Made by a program: the position numbers and the translations under genes | Assembly (NCBI GenBank): GCA_032622095.1 | Contig: CP136069.1 | Location: 202,912,690-202,976,689, forward strand | Source of the DNA: Siphonodentalium dalli | Lineage: Eukaryota; Mollusca; Scaphopoda; Gadilida; Siphonodentaliidae | Direction of reading: 5' to 3' | Length of the DNA: 64,000 bases | In this document: one piece after another, positions 43,460-52,871 of the stretch | How the letters are laid out: every line of letters starts with the position of its first letter | How positions within the stretch are numbered: position 1 is the first letter of the stretch | The notes under the pieces: generated by a model | Databases searched by the model: none | Told to the model about the DNA's origin: nothing | The model's input: the letters and a program-made list of their open reading frames with translations, nothing else

Positions 43460-44712
43460 TATTCAATTCAATTTTAATAGTAACTCTGGTCATCATAGTA
43501 GACATTACAGAGACAATACATATGACACAATTACGTATCATCAATACATCATGTACATGTATACATATATACACAGAAAATAATTCGGATAAATAATACA
43601 TCGATGTCGCGTTTAATGGATGTGTACTTGTTTACTCATCATATAGTCAGATAATATATTTACTAATATACCGTATGGTATATGGCGTGTATCAACGAAT
43701 TTATATTTACTAAAGGTACACGAGTACCTACAAATGTGAACGCGCACACATGCGCGTAGGCCTCAGGAGTTTCTGAAAATTTCCAAAATCTTTTTAATAA
43801 ATATCGAAAGGTTTTTTGTTTTGCGCTCGCTATTTTGATTGAATAATTGGTTCAACTTCAAAGTGTTTGGTCTATTGAAATAGTATTGTTTGATGTATCT
43901 TTCTCTCAAACCCTTTAATTTTTCACACTTCAAGATAACGTGGAATTCATCTCCTAACTCTGCGTTACATAATGAGCACTTTCTTTCCGAGTAGTCTCGA
44001 TTTGTCCATGATCCTTCTTCGATTGGTAATTTATGGTTTCTTGTCCGGAATCTCATGCGAGCGTGTATCATTGATCTATCGCTGGATGACAAATATTGTT
44101 CGCGGACAAAGTTATCTTTCACGACTCGATAAAAGGTAAAATTGTTTGATACAGCTATTGCGGTTCTCCATTGTTGTGAGTATATATCAGTTAGTCTCAT
44201 TCTGACAGAGTCGCGAAATTGATTGAGGCTATCGACCAGCTGATAGGTCCAAGTGTTACCCATGCCGATTGCGTTAAGGGTGTTATGCTGCCCAGCAATC
44301 CATGGAAACTTCTTATTATCATAATAAGACATCAGCATAATATAATACAATGCGAGTGGCGTTCTATTTGTCGTCCTTGTGTTGAGCTTGCCCCAATAAG
44401 ACAGGTAACATGTTTTTATTCTTACTGATATGGGACACATGCCGAGTTCTCCATATACGAATGCACTAGGTGTAGATTTTTTAAGCTTTAAGGTGTATTT
44501 CAAAAACCAAATTTAATCGATTTTTCGTAGATGTCAAGGGTAGTGGCTATAGTTAGTTTATTCACGCGTACTTTATTAAGGAGGGCGTACATTGCCACTT
44601 TAGCACTTTTAGTTCTTGTGTTTTTTTCTAGTGTGAAGAGTCCATTTCTATGGAATGTCGTACCTAGGTATTTGTAACTATCTACTGTATATGTTGGACG
44701 GCACATCGTCAT
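43460..44712 (-). pseudogene. 5'-truncated LINE: RT C-terminus, zinc knuckle and 3' UTR
   Basis: A frame at 44712-44500 has YKYLGTTFHRNGLFT, the post-RT thumb motif, and leads by frameshift into 44503-43763. That 246-residue segment contains RFRTRNHKLPIEEGSW and the knuckle CSLCNAELGDEFHVILKC. The 3' UTR runs to about 43460, ending in a TTGAATTGAA-type tail. The same family is at 59610-60440 (+) and 46305-46430. Confidence 0.8.
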
Positions 44713-45247
44713 GTGGCTTTAAGTGGCGATATATATAGTGGGCTTGGAGCTCTATTGTATTTGCGCTTGACAATTGTACCCTTTCGTTTCCGCACGAAAA
44801 GAACAATGAATCGCGTGGTCTGACACAGATACCGTAATAATCGTGGATGTGATTCTTTGGGGACCCGTCGAGAGGTTTGATCGTGGATGTGATTCTTTGG
44901 GGACCCGTCGAGAGGGTAGAGAATCAATTTAATTACTGCTAATGTTGTATTGTCAATCTCGTGACTTTGTGGCCAGATATGAACCTCATAATGTGATTAA
45001 AGCTGGTAAAACAAGCCTCCTGAGTTATTAAGTATAATCAAATTAGACCGTGTCGATGGCATGTGTAAACGCGTGATCGTCTGTTATCTGTGCTGTGGTA
45101 TCGCCGCGGTGTAACTGCGATGTGACAGATGTTAAAAATCTCAATAAATTACAGTCATTGATTGCTGTCCGATGTATCATGTGTGCTATTCAGTCTACTT
45201 TTATTGCCCGGTTTTAAAACTGAAGTCTATCCAGATCTTTGTGTCAA
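44713..45247. other. No gene seen; 40-bp duplication
   Basis: ATCGTGGATGTGATTCTTTG + GGGACCCGTCGAGAGG is present twice (44841 and 44881). No other feature. Confidence 0.5.
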
Positions 45248-45340
45248 TCATTCAATTCAATTTAATTACTCTTCATCATGTTGGGTAAGTATACAGAGTA
45301 TGTTGATAATTACAATATAATAATACATATATAGTATGTA
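45248..45340 (-). mobile_element. LINE 3'-tail scrap
   Basis: CATTCAATTCAATTTAATTA on the + strand resembles the tails at 10328 and 43460. Very short. Confidence 0.35.
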
Positions 45341-45515
45341 GTGTGCGACGCATGAGAATATTTGGGTGATTATTATGTGCAGGATAATACACAATATATA
45401 AAGAAATTAATTAATTCAAAAACTATTATATTCAACAACCCATGGTGGTGTTCTAACGTGCACTGTTATACATATCCGTAAAGTTTACAGCAGCTTCTGG
45501 TGTAAAATGGGATCT

Positions 45516-45836
45516 TTACATCTCCGGAGACCAGCGGCTAATATTTACAGCAGAATTTGCTGTAAAATAAGTGCCATGGTTGGTTGGTTGGTTGAAGTAG
45601 TTTCCTCCGTTGTCTTCGGAGAACCCTGTAGAAACAGGTATGTTGTGATCTTCTATTGAAGCACCAATCAGTTTCTGGTATATATCAGAAGTGTCTAACA
45701 CAGTAGAAGAAGCACAAGTAGCATGAATATCACATGATATCAAATTGTCAGACCCGAAGACTGGAATCGCCATTTTGTATCTACAGAGTCTGTGCAAACA
45801 ACAGTCAGATAAATATTCGTCGACAAGACACAACAT
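45516..45836 (-). CDS. Hypothetical short protein or exon, doubtful
   Basis: A 106-codon frame; an internal Met at about 45774 begins MAIPVFGSDNLISCDIHATC and gives about 85 residues of balanced composition. I recognise no domain. Its 3' third overlaps a palindromic motif (TTTACAGCAGAATTTGCTGT) related to the MITE at 46107-46289, so it may simply read through a transposon. No splice site was identified. Confidence 0.2.
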   Translation of the reverse strand: MLCLVDEYLSDCCLHRLCRYKMAIPVFGSDNLISCDIHATCASSTVLDTSDIYQKLIGASIEDHNIPVSTGFSEDNGGNYFNQPTNHGTYFTANSAVNISRWSPEM

Positions 45837-46106
45837 ATAAGTGCACCATACATATATACACCGATAACCGCGGGCGATTACATTTAAATGTAATTAATAC
45901 TGTTTTAGTTAGTTAGTGCTGGCATGACAGCATTGTGAATTTGTGTTTAAAATCCCCGAATGGTATTGATCAGCCAGATAACCTGTGTGTGGCGAATTTA
46001 CCTGACAAGAGTTGGGAAATTAGTGCTACACGGCTATATTATTCAAACAATTATGTTACAACATAACTGAAGTACCGTGATAATGAAATATTATAATATA
46101 TTATTA

Positions 46107-46289
46107 CTGTTATAAATATCCGTAAAATTTTACGGCAGAAAGTACCAGCAATTATGGGACAAACAAAATGCAGTAATGTTTACGGTCTTCCGTTAATTAT
46201 ATATTGACCATAAAAATTACTGCAGATTCTGTTTGTCCCATAATTGCCGGTACTTTCGGCCGTAAAATTTTACGGATATTTATAACAGT
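46107..46289. mobile_element. Palindromic MITE
   Basis: CTGTTATAAATATCCGTAAA + ATTTTACGG at the left pairs with CCGTAAAATTTTACGGATAT + TTATAACAG at the right. GGGACAAACAAAATGCAGTA pairs with TACTGCAGATTCTGTTTGTC with mismatches. Each arm itself contains the 16-bp palindrome CCGTAAAATTTTACGG. A relative with TATCCGTAAAGTTTACAGC is at about 45440-45575. Confidence 0.75.
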
Positions 46290-46304
46290 GTGTGCGGTTA
46301 TAGA

Positions 46305-46430
46305 ATGCTTCAAAAGAGCCTAAATAATGGCATAACCCTGCGTTTTCGTCCCTTTTCTCGAATTTAAAATTACATGGAATTCATCACCGAGTTCTAAATT
46401 AAATAAAGTACACTTTCTGTCTTAGTAATC
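46305..46430 (-). mobile_element. Decayed LINE zinc-knuckle scrap
   Basis: On the - strand AACTCGGTGATGAATTCCAT + GTAATTTT encodes the LGDEFHVIL stretch seen in the knuckles at 43763-44503 and 59940-60245. No longer open. Confidence 0.5.
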
Positions 46431-46809
46431 TGAACCTACCTAGGAGGTTTGGATGCAGATTCAGCGAGGTCTATCAGGATATGTGTGTGGATTTTCATTG
46501 AAGTAGAACGTTGTGTGCACGCGCCGGGGCCCCATCCCTTCCACAGTCAACTCATTTATTCGGAATAGTATTAAAGGACAATAGTTACCGAATATACTAT
46601 ATGTCCAATATTATATATATGAGCATTTTTTTATGACGGCATAATTAAATTTGCAACAGTGTGGTATGTTGCTTCCAAGCAGACGGGTAGCGCACACGGG
46701 CGGGCGCTGACCAAGCTCGCCCAGCGTCGATCTCTGCGCTTGACTAGCCCAGCTATAATACGTACACGCACACGTGACAAAATATCAATTGTATTAATTT
46801 ATTCATCAA
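46431..46809. other. No gene seen
   Basis: No supported feature. A (TA)n tract starts just to the right (about 46812-46834). Confidence 0.35.
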
Positions 46810-46879
46810 TTGTATATATATATATATATATATATGTTGGTCTCGGTCTAAGATGTATTGTGTATATATTAGCCAATTA

Positions 46880-47560
46880 AATTAGAGTACGTTCTATTAT
46901 ATTAGGGTACGTTCTATTAGATTAGGGTACGTGCTATTATATTAGGGTACGTTCTATTATATTAGGGCACGTTCTATTATATTAGGGCACGTTCTATTAG
47001 ATTAGGGCACGTTCTATTATATTAGGGTACGTTCTATTAGATAATGGTACGTTCTATTAGATTAGGGTACGTTCTATTAGATTAGGGTACGTTCTATTAG
47101 ATTAGGGTACGTTCTATTAGATTATAGGTATATTGTATTATATTAGGGTATACGTTCTATTAGATTAGGGTACGTTCTATTAGATTAGGGTACGTTCTAT
47201 TAGATTAGGGTACGTTCTATTATATTAGGGTACGTTCTATTATATTAGGGTACGTTATATTAGATTATAGGTATATTGTATTATATTAGGGCACGTTCTA
47301 TTATATTAGGGTACGTTCTATTATATTAGGGTACGTTCTATTAGATTATGGTACGTTCTATTAGATTAGGGTGCGTTATATTAGATTATGGTACGTTCTA
47401 TTATATTAGGGTACGTTCTATTAGATTAGGACACGCTCGATTGGGGTACGTGCGATTAGGGTACGCTCGATTGGGGTACGCCCGATTAGGGTACGTTCGA
47501 TTAGGGTACGCTCGATTAGTTTACGCTCGATTAGGGTATGCTCTATTATATTAAGGTACG
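46880..47560. repeat. 20-bp minisatellite containing TTAGGG
   Basis: About 33 units of TTAGGGTACGTTCTATTAGA, with T/G alternation (TTATAT, TTAGAT). Occasional longer units (TTATAGGTATATTGTATTA) recur near 47121 and 47265, hinting at higher-order duplication. The last units shift to GATTAGGGTACGCTC. Confidence 0.9.
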
Positions 47561-47934
47561 CACGATTGGGGTACGCCAATATATGCTAGCAAAATTCCCT
47601 GGCAAATTTTCATAAAATTCTTCAAATATAGAATTATGTTATTTGCGTGGACTGTTCCGATGATCATGAACAGAACGAGGGAAAGGAACAGGTTCAGATT
47701 AAAGGGAACGTAACGAGGAGCAGGAAAGGGTTCAAAGTAACCGGAACAGGTTTCCTCGCATTCTATGCAACGAAACAAAATATATTAACATCGATCGAAA
47801 TCTTCTCCCCTACAGGCATATTGCAACATTTATACACAATTTTGCAATGTTGTATACTAATTGCAAAGGACGTTATGCATGTGGAACTACATACATTTTA
47901 CTTCTCATGCCGTTAGCTTTGGTAAAAAATTTAT
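47561..47934. other. No gene seen
   Basis: An 89-codon frame at 47647-47916 has no recognisable motif. Near 47820 there is a small inverted repeat (TTGCAACATTTATACACAAT). Confidence 0.35.
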
Positions 47935-48330
47935 AAGCATGCTTTATAACCATATGGTTTTCTATGACGAAATGCCAACCAAAATACCGTGCAAACTTCC
48001 CAGTGTATGAAGTAATGCATATCGTGCATGTTATGCAATAATATCGTTTGTGGGGGCTTTAGAATTATCGATGCAGCATGAATGGAATATATTGTAATAA
48101 AAGAAAATGACACGTGCCGTTCACACCGAACTAAACTGCCGAAAGACTGAGAATCGCTAAGTAGTTAGAAAAATGATTTATCCAGGTACGATCATACGCG
48201 GAGTGTTGTCGCAAGATCTTAACGATTGTGTAAAGAACTGTCCACTGAGGTACTCCTAATCCTTATCAACCTAGTCCCTAAATCATAAATCTCAGGACGC
48301 TAGAATTGGCAGTTCAAATATTTATCAAAT
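47935..48330 (-). repeat. Dispersed repeat R4
   Basis: Reverse counterpart of 29505-29935: TTCTATGACGAAATGCC, AAAATGACACGTGCCGTTCA, ACTGCCGAAAGACTGAGAAT, TAATCCTTATCAACCTAGTC, GGACGCTAGAATTGGCAG. Confidence 0.65.
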
Positions 48331-48884
48331 GTGCATTTGTTATGTCATATATTAAGGTTACCATATCTTTAATAACCTCCAAAATATGAAGAGCATAATT
48401 TACAATATGACGTTCGTGTGAGAACTAGTCTGATACACACGATGTGAACAACTTATGAATATTTACAAATGGAGTTGATGACAATGATCGCAGCAAAAAA
48501 CAGGCAGTTGGTGATGGTCTCTACCATGTAGAAATTATTAGGTCGTAAATATGAGCCCATTAACATGAGGTTTTTACAGTTACGAAATAACTCTTGTTTC
48601 GATTAAGCTTATATGCAATTATAACCGAAAAGTTTTATGACAAATTTTAAAACCCGCTTAGCACATTTGTCTTCAAACTTTTCGATTAAAACTTAAAACT
48701 CATAACCTTAATCTAAACAGAATATATGATCATTATGATGATATGCCGCACTCAAGACAATATTCCTCAGATGAGATTAGAACCTGTGTCAACGTTGTCT
48801 GGCTGTGACATTATGATGTAATCCAACGAGTATATATTCGTATATATAAGAAAATGCATTGGCACATTGTTTTCGCAAAATTGC
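48331..48884. other. No gene seen; possible hairpin-cassette scrap
   Basis: GTATATATAAGAAAATGCAT + TGGCACATT near 48840 resembles one arm of the 67-bp hairpin plus CACAGG. Its partner arm is missing. Nothing else was found. Confidence 0.4.
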
Positions 48885-48889
48885 AGGAA

Positions 48890-49300
48890 GCTCCAGCCAT
48901 GGAAGAGGCCCCCACCCCCCATTTTCGTACGCCGTATTCCATGCCCTGTTATGAGGTACGCCGTATTCCGGCCTCTCTGGTATACGAGGTATTCGGTATT
49001 CCAAAAATACCGGTATTCGTACACCGACCTTCGACACCTTCCAACAACTTATCATAATAATAATATAAATGCGATTTTTGTCACAATAAATTCACGGTTT
49101 GTCATAGATCGTCGATCATCGTCATTTTAGATCACTTTAGACATGGACACTGCAGGATGACTGACGTTCGTACGGCAATAGAAAATTGATCTGGAAAATT
49201 CCATATTGTTGTTAACTGGTATTCCGTATTCCACCCTCTGTGTTAAGTGGTATTCCGTATTCCAGGGGGTAGGGGGTGTGGGCCTCATGGAAGGGTTAAC
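48890..49300. mobile_element. Possible MITE with imperfect TIRs
   Basis: CCATGGAAGAGGCCCCCACC at the left and GGTGTGGGCCTCATGGAAGG at the right pair imperfectly. Short repeats of GGTATTCCGTATTCCA occur inside both arms. Borders are approximate. Confidence 0.4.
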
Positions 49301-49821
49301 ATATAGTGGTCAGCTACAATAAACATAATCATTTGAATCGCATAACCGCGACCAACAGTGATCTGATAACGAACGCTAATTCAGCGCCTTGTCGGCGTTT
49401 GACATTCATCTCCTGTTGGTATGATCCATAATTCACCATAACCCAATACATTATGGACCGTCAGACATGACATCTAAATACACAACATGTCATGACTTTT
49501 TCTTTGAAATTGAATTTTTTTATGAACTTTTCCAATCATAAAATTATTCACAGGTTTTTCAGAAGTTTCTTTTAAAATATTAAGGAATAGCGAAAATATA
49601 TAATAATATAACCCAAATTATTGTAATCATTAGTTCCCGATTTTTTTCTTCGGAAATATATATCGACCGATGATCTCAGGTCAACAGGACGTGATGTAAA
49701 GGGTTAACATATAGTGGTCAGCTACAATAAACATAATCATTTGAATCGCATAACTGCGACCAACAGTGATCTGATAACGAACGCTAATTCAGCGCCTTAC
49801 GAGCGTTTTACATTCATTTTC
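49292..49821 (+). repeat. ~120-bp direct repeat separated by ~290 bp
   Basis: 49292-49411 and 49699-49821 are nearly identical (AAGGGTTAACATATAGTGGT, CATTTGAATCGCATAAC, CTGATAACGAACGCTAATTC). The interval has no coding sequence. Too short and lacking TG...CA ends for convincing LTRs. Confidence 0.75.
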
Positions 49822-50828
49822 TCGTCAAAATCTGATTCAGTCCTACACTCGGAACGGACTCGAGGGATGCCATGGTTTCTTTACGCCGCCATTAACCGTA
49901 AAAGGAACTGAACGATAACGATTTTGTATCAACCAAGACATATACCCGCATATTAAACAGATTTAGGTGTGGTCTGCAGGGACGTATTGATCGGTTTGGT
50001 GTAGCTCTATCCAATTTACATAAATGTTTACAGTAACGGGGGTCGATTAACTACGCGATGATTTGTAAGGAAGAGATGCTTGTTGTGGGATGGTTGTTAT
50101 CCTCGACCACTAATTCGAATTATCGCCCCACAGATCAAATATCTCAGTGTTTTGTCAACAGAAAAGATTTCACATCGTCACCCGCCTAATTCAATTAGGG
50201 CAGACGACAATTTGTCAGATAAAGAAATCTCATCAATAATACAATTGAATGTCCCGGATGTCAGACCTCATAAACCGCGATAATTATCAGGGGCGAGATG
50301 GATTGCAATCCGATCTCCCAATGTCATAGCCGGCCACGCCTCTTTTTCTTCCTTTGTCCATCTGTTTTAGTTCACTATATATAGTCTACCGTTATAAGCT
50401 CTGAATAAAAATGGAGATAAAACTCGGGCGACCACGATCAATTGTCCATTAGAAAAGCCACCACCAAAAAAAAGGAAGTAAAAGAAGAAATAGAAAATTT
50501 CTGTCAAAATTTTGTAAACTGTCAATTTTTTATGTTTTTTTTAGCTGAAATATGATGGGTGAAGGAGATGCGCTTCGACCATTCCGGAGCTAGCCCCCCC
50601 CCCCCCCCCCCCCCCCGCCTCCAACCACCACTTCGCGATCAACTTTCCATTTTTCGTACATTCTGGTCAATTTGCTATGATGTTGTATTTTTATGATGCG
50701 GGTATTGAATAAAGAGAAGCATAGTACAACAAGAGTTTAGTCACCGAAACGACGACACTATAGCAAGAAAAACGCCCTTGGTGAGTCGTCATATTAATGA
50801 ATGTTAACAAGAAACGCTCTCACCGCAA
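49822..50828. other. No supported gene; 23-base poly-C tract
   Basis: An uninterrupted C run lies at 50594-50616. A 67-codon frame at 50080-50283 has no motif. Nothing else was recognised. Confidence 0.4.
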
Positions 50829-50990
50829 CACAATTGTGTAGATAGATAGATAGATATATTTATTGCAATACACCAATTTATGGCAGTTGAACAATTGAAA
50901 ATAACGAACATATATATCATAAACAACATAATAACAAACATAATATAGTTAATTTCTAAGTATTACAAAATTGTGTATGTTCCGGCATGT
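50829..50990 (-). mobile_element. LINE 3' end with (TCTA)n tail
   Basis: GATAGATAGATAGATATATT + TATTGCAATACACCAA on the + strand equals the 3' end of the LINE at 31590 (TATTTATTGCAATACACC). The following GGCAGTTGAACAATTG parallels the GGCAGTTGCAAGTTAC found beyond the nested element at 33436. Confidence 0.6.
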
Positions 50991-51454
50991 GATATACAAC
51001 TGGATTCACACTGATGCTAGCGACGTAAACGCTCTTTATGAATCATCATACTATATACTAGTTACACATAACGTATAGCTCTTTATTATTTATCCATATT
51101 TAGCGAAACAAACAAAACTAGATTATTGGGACCCACAACCTATGAAGATAACCCATCATATAGAACAATGAACACTGAAAAAACTATTTGCGCATTCTCT
51201 ATATATAGCAGTAAATAATTAGACCGAAGCCCATTCACATAATTTTATAAGGTTTGGGTGGTCATCTTTCGACATTGGTTTATTTTATCAGATTTTGGAT
51301 CAAGCGTGTGGATTTGTTCTTTACAAATTAAATAAAGTCCACGCACCTGGTTAGGATCTGCGAATTTGCTATGATGTTGGTGGATCATGCTGAAAGGGAT
51401 ACGATGCTGGTGCTAGATAGGTATAGCTACATGTAAATATATAGTTCAGGTATT

Positions 51455-51590
51455 TATCAACATATTTCAATTCCGGGAAAAATTCAAAAACGAACATTAT
51501 CATTATTATTATTATTATTATTATTATTAGGTGTATTTAAGTTTTGGAGCGTAAACCGCCAAGTGGCTTTAATTTGTTTTGCATTTAAAT
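51455..51590 (-). repeat. Dispersed repeat R2 with expanded (ATT)n
   Basis: Reverse complement has CCACTTGGCGGTTTACGCTC + CAAAACTTAAATACACCTAA, then (AAT)n, then TTTTTGAATTTTTCCCGG. The (ATT)n at about 51496-51528 is an expansion of R2's CCTAATAATATT. Confidence 0.65.
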
Positions 51591-51594
51591 ATCC

Positions 51595-51979
51595 ATAATC
51601 CGAATTACTATTTCCTTGGCTTCGGGGGTAAAAACATTTTATTCGAGTCGAGGAACCCACACATCAATGTTCAGAGTTCTCAGATATCGATTTGTGAAAT
51701 CTATTATTTTTCACCACCGGTACATTTTAGTGGTTAGACAAAAGTCGACGAGCCGACGATCTCGGACCAAATTGCGGATGAAGATACTAAATTTTATACT
51801 ATAGTTGACGGCGGCATTATTTTTTGACAATTAATCGATTCTGATAACTGTAGCAGCATTTCAAAAACTGCATGTTGTTGTTGTTGCTGTTGTTGTTGTG
51901 TTGTTGTGTTGTTGTTGTTGTGGTTGTGGTTGATTCTGTTGTTGTTGTTGTCGTAGACAATCGGATTGAGTACCTTTAA
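51595..51979. mobile_element. TTAA-flanked MITE, AGGTACTCAATCCGA family, with (GTT)n expansion
   Basis: Right end ATCGGATTGAGTACCTTTAA; left end decayed (TTAAATATCCATAATCCGAA). ACTATTTCCTTGGCTTCGGG + GGTAAAAA matches 38754-39205. A long (GTT)n microsatellite (about 51866-51953) grew where the other copy has only TTGTTGTTGG. Confidence 0.7.
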
Positions 51980-52013
51980 TTTCTTCAGTGCGATGAGATG
52001 ATATTAAAGCCAC

Positions 52014-52330
52014 ACGTTCTTGGCGGTTTGCGCTCCAAAATATACCTAATAATATTCGCTTTTTAAATTTCCCTGATATCGAAATAGGTCGATAAATACT
52101 TTAACTACCTTTCTATGAGCATTATTATATGTCCAAGAAAGACTCATTGAAGTCATAAAAAATACAACTTTGAACACGATGTTTGATTCCCAAACAAAAA
52201 ACAGACATTTGCACGGCATGAAACAGAAAAGAGCGTTTAGTGTTAGTCTATTCCTGATATGGTAGAAATAAAGAGCGTTTGTTTTTCTTCTGTGCGAAAA
52301 AATTTAAAACAGATATAAAATTGCTGTGCC
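52014..52330 (+). repeat. Dispersed repeat R2
   Basis: TGGCGGTTTGCGCTCCAAAA, TACCTAATAATATTCGCTTT, GAAATAGGTCGATAAATACT, AACACGATGTTTGATTCCC, AGAGCGTTTAGTGTTAGTCT, CCTGATATGGTAGAAATAAA + GAGCGTTTG. The fullest R2 copy; AAAGAGCG occurs twice. Confidence 0.7.
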
Positions 52331-52871
52331 CATGGAATTTGTAAGTTATTTTTCAGAGCATAATTATGAAGCCGGTATATAAATGTTAACTGGTATATAA
52401 ATGTTTTGTGTATGTGTCAACCTATATGATACCTCCTTCAAAATTACGTAGACAGAATTTGGAGGAGCCGTATCCGTTTAAAAAAATTTTTTTTTTTTTT
52501 AAATCCACGGCAAATTCTCGAGAACCATGCAGTAATGTCCAAATAACTTCCATAGGCTTCAAACATAACAGCGCTGGCATACATTTTGTATTGTGTGTTA
52601 TGGTTCGGTGAGTGTAAATGTACGTCACGGTCGTGAAATCCAGATTTTACAATCGTCGGGAAGGCCTATAAATCCCCTGACAGGAGGCGAATTTAATTGT
52701 ATTTGTAGCATTTATTCATTAATTTTGCAGGGATGTTACTCGACGAAATGGCTGTCATAAAAGCAGTGCTGGTTATGTGTGGCTGTCCCGGTTGTAGCAG
52801 GTTGTGAGACGAGCGTGTAATAAAAGAGCCTGCTGCGACGTAGCGGTGTAAATCACACGCAGACGTCGTAC
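52331..52871. other. No gene seen
   Basis: No supported coding region or repeat. An A/T homopolymer run lies near 52480-52500. Confidence 0.35.

Noticed and set aside
49292-49821. LTR retrotransposon with 120-bp LTRs
   Set aside because: The repeats are too short, lack TG...CA ends, and the 290-bp interval has no coding sequence.
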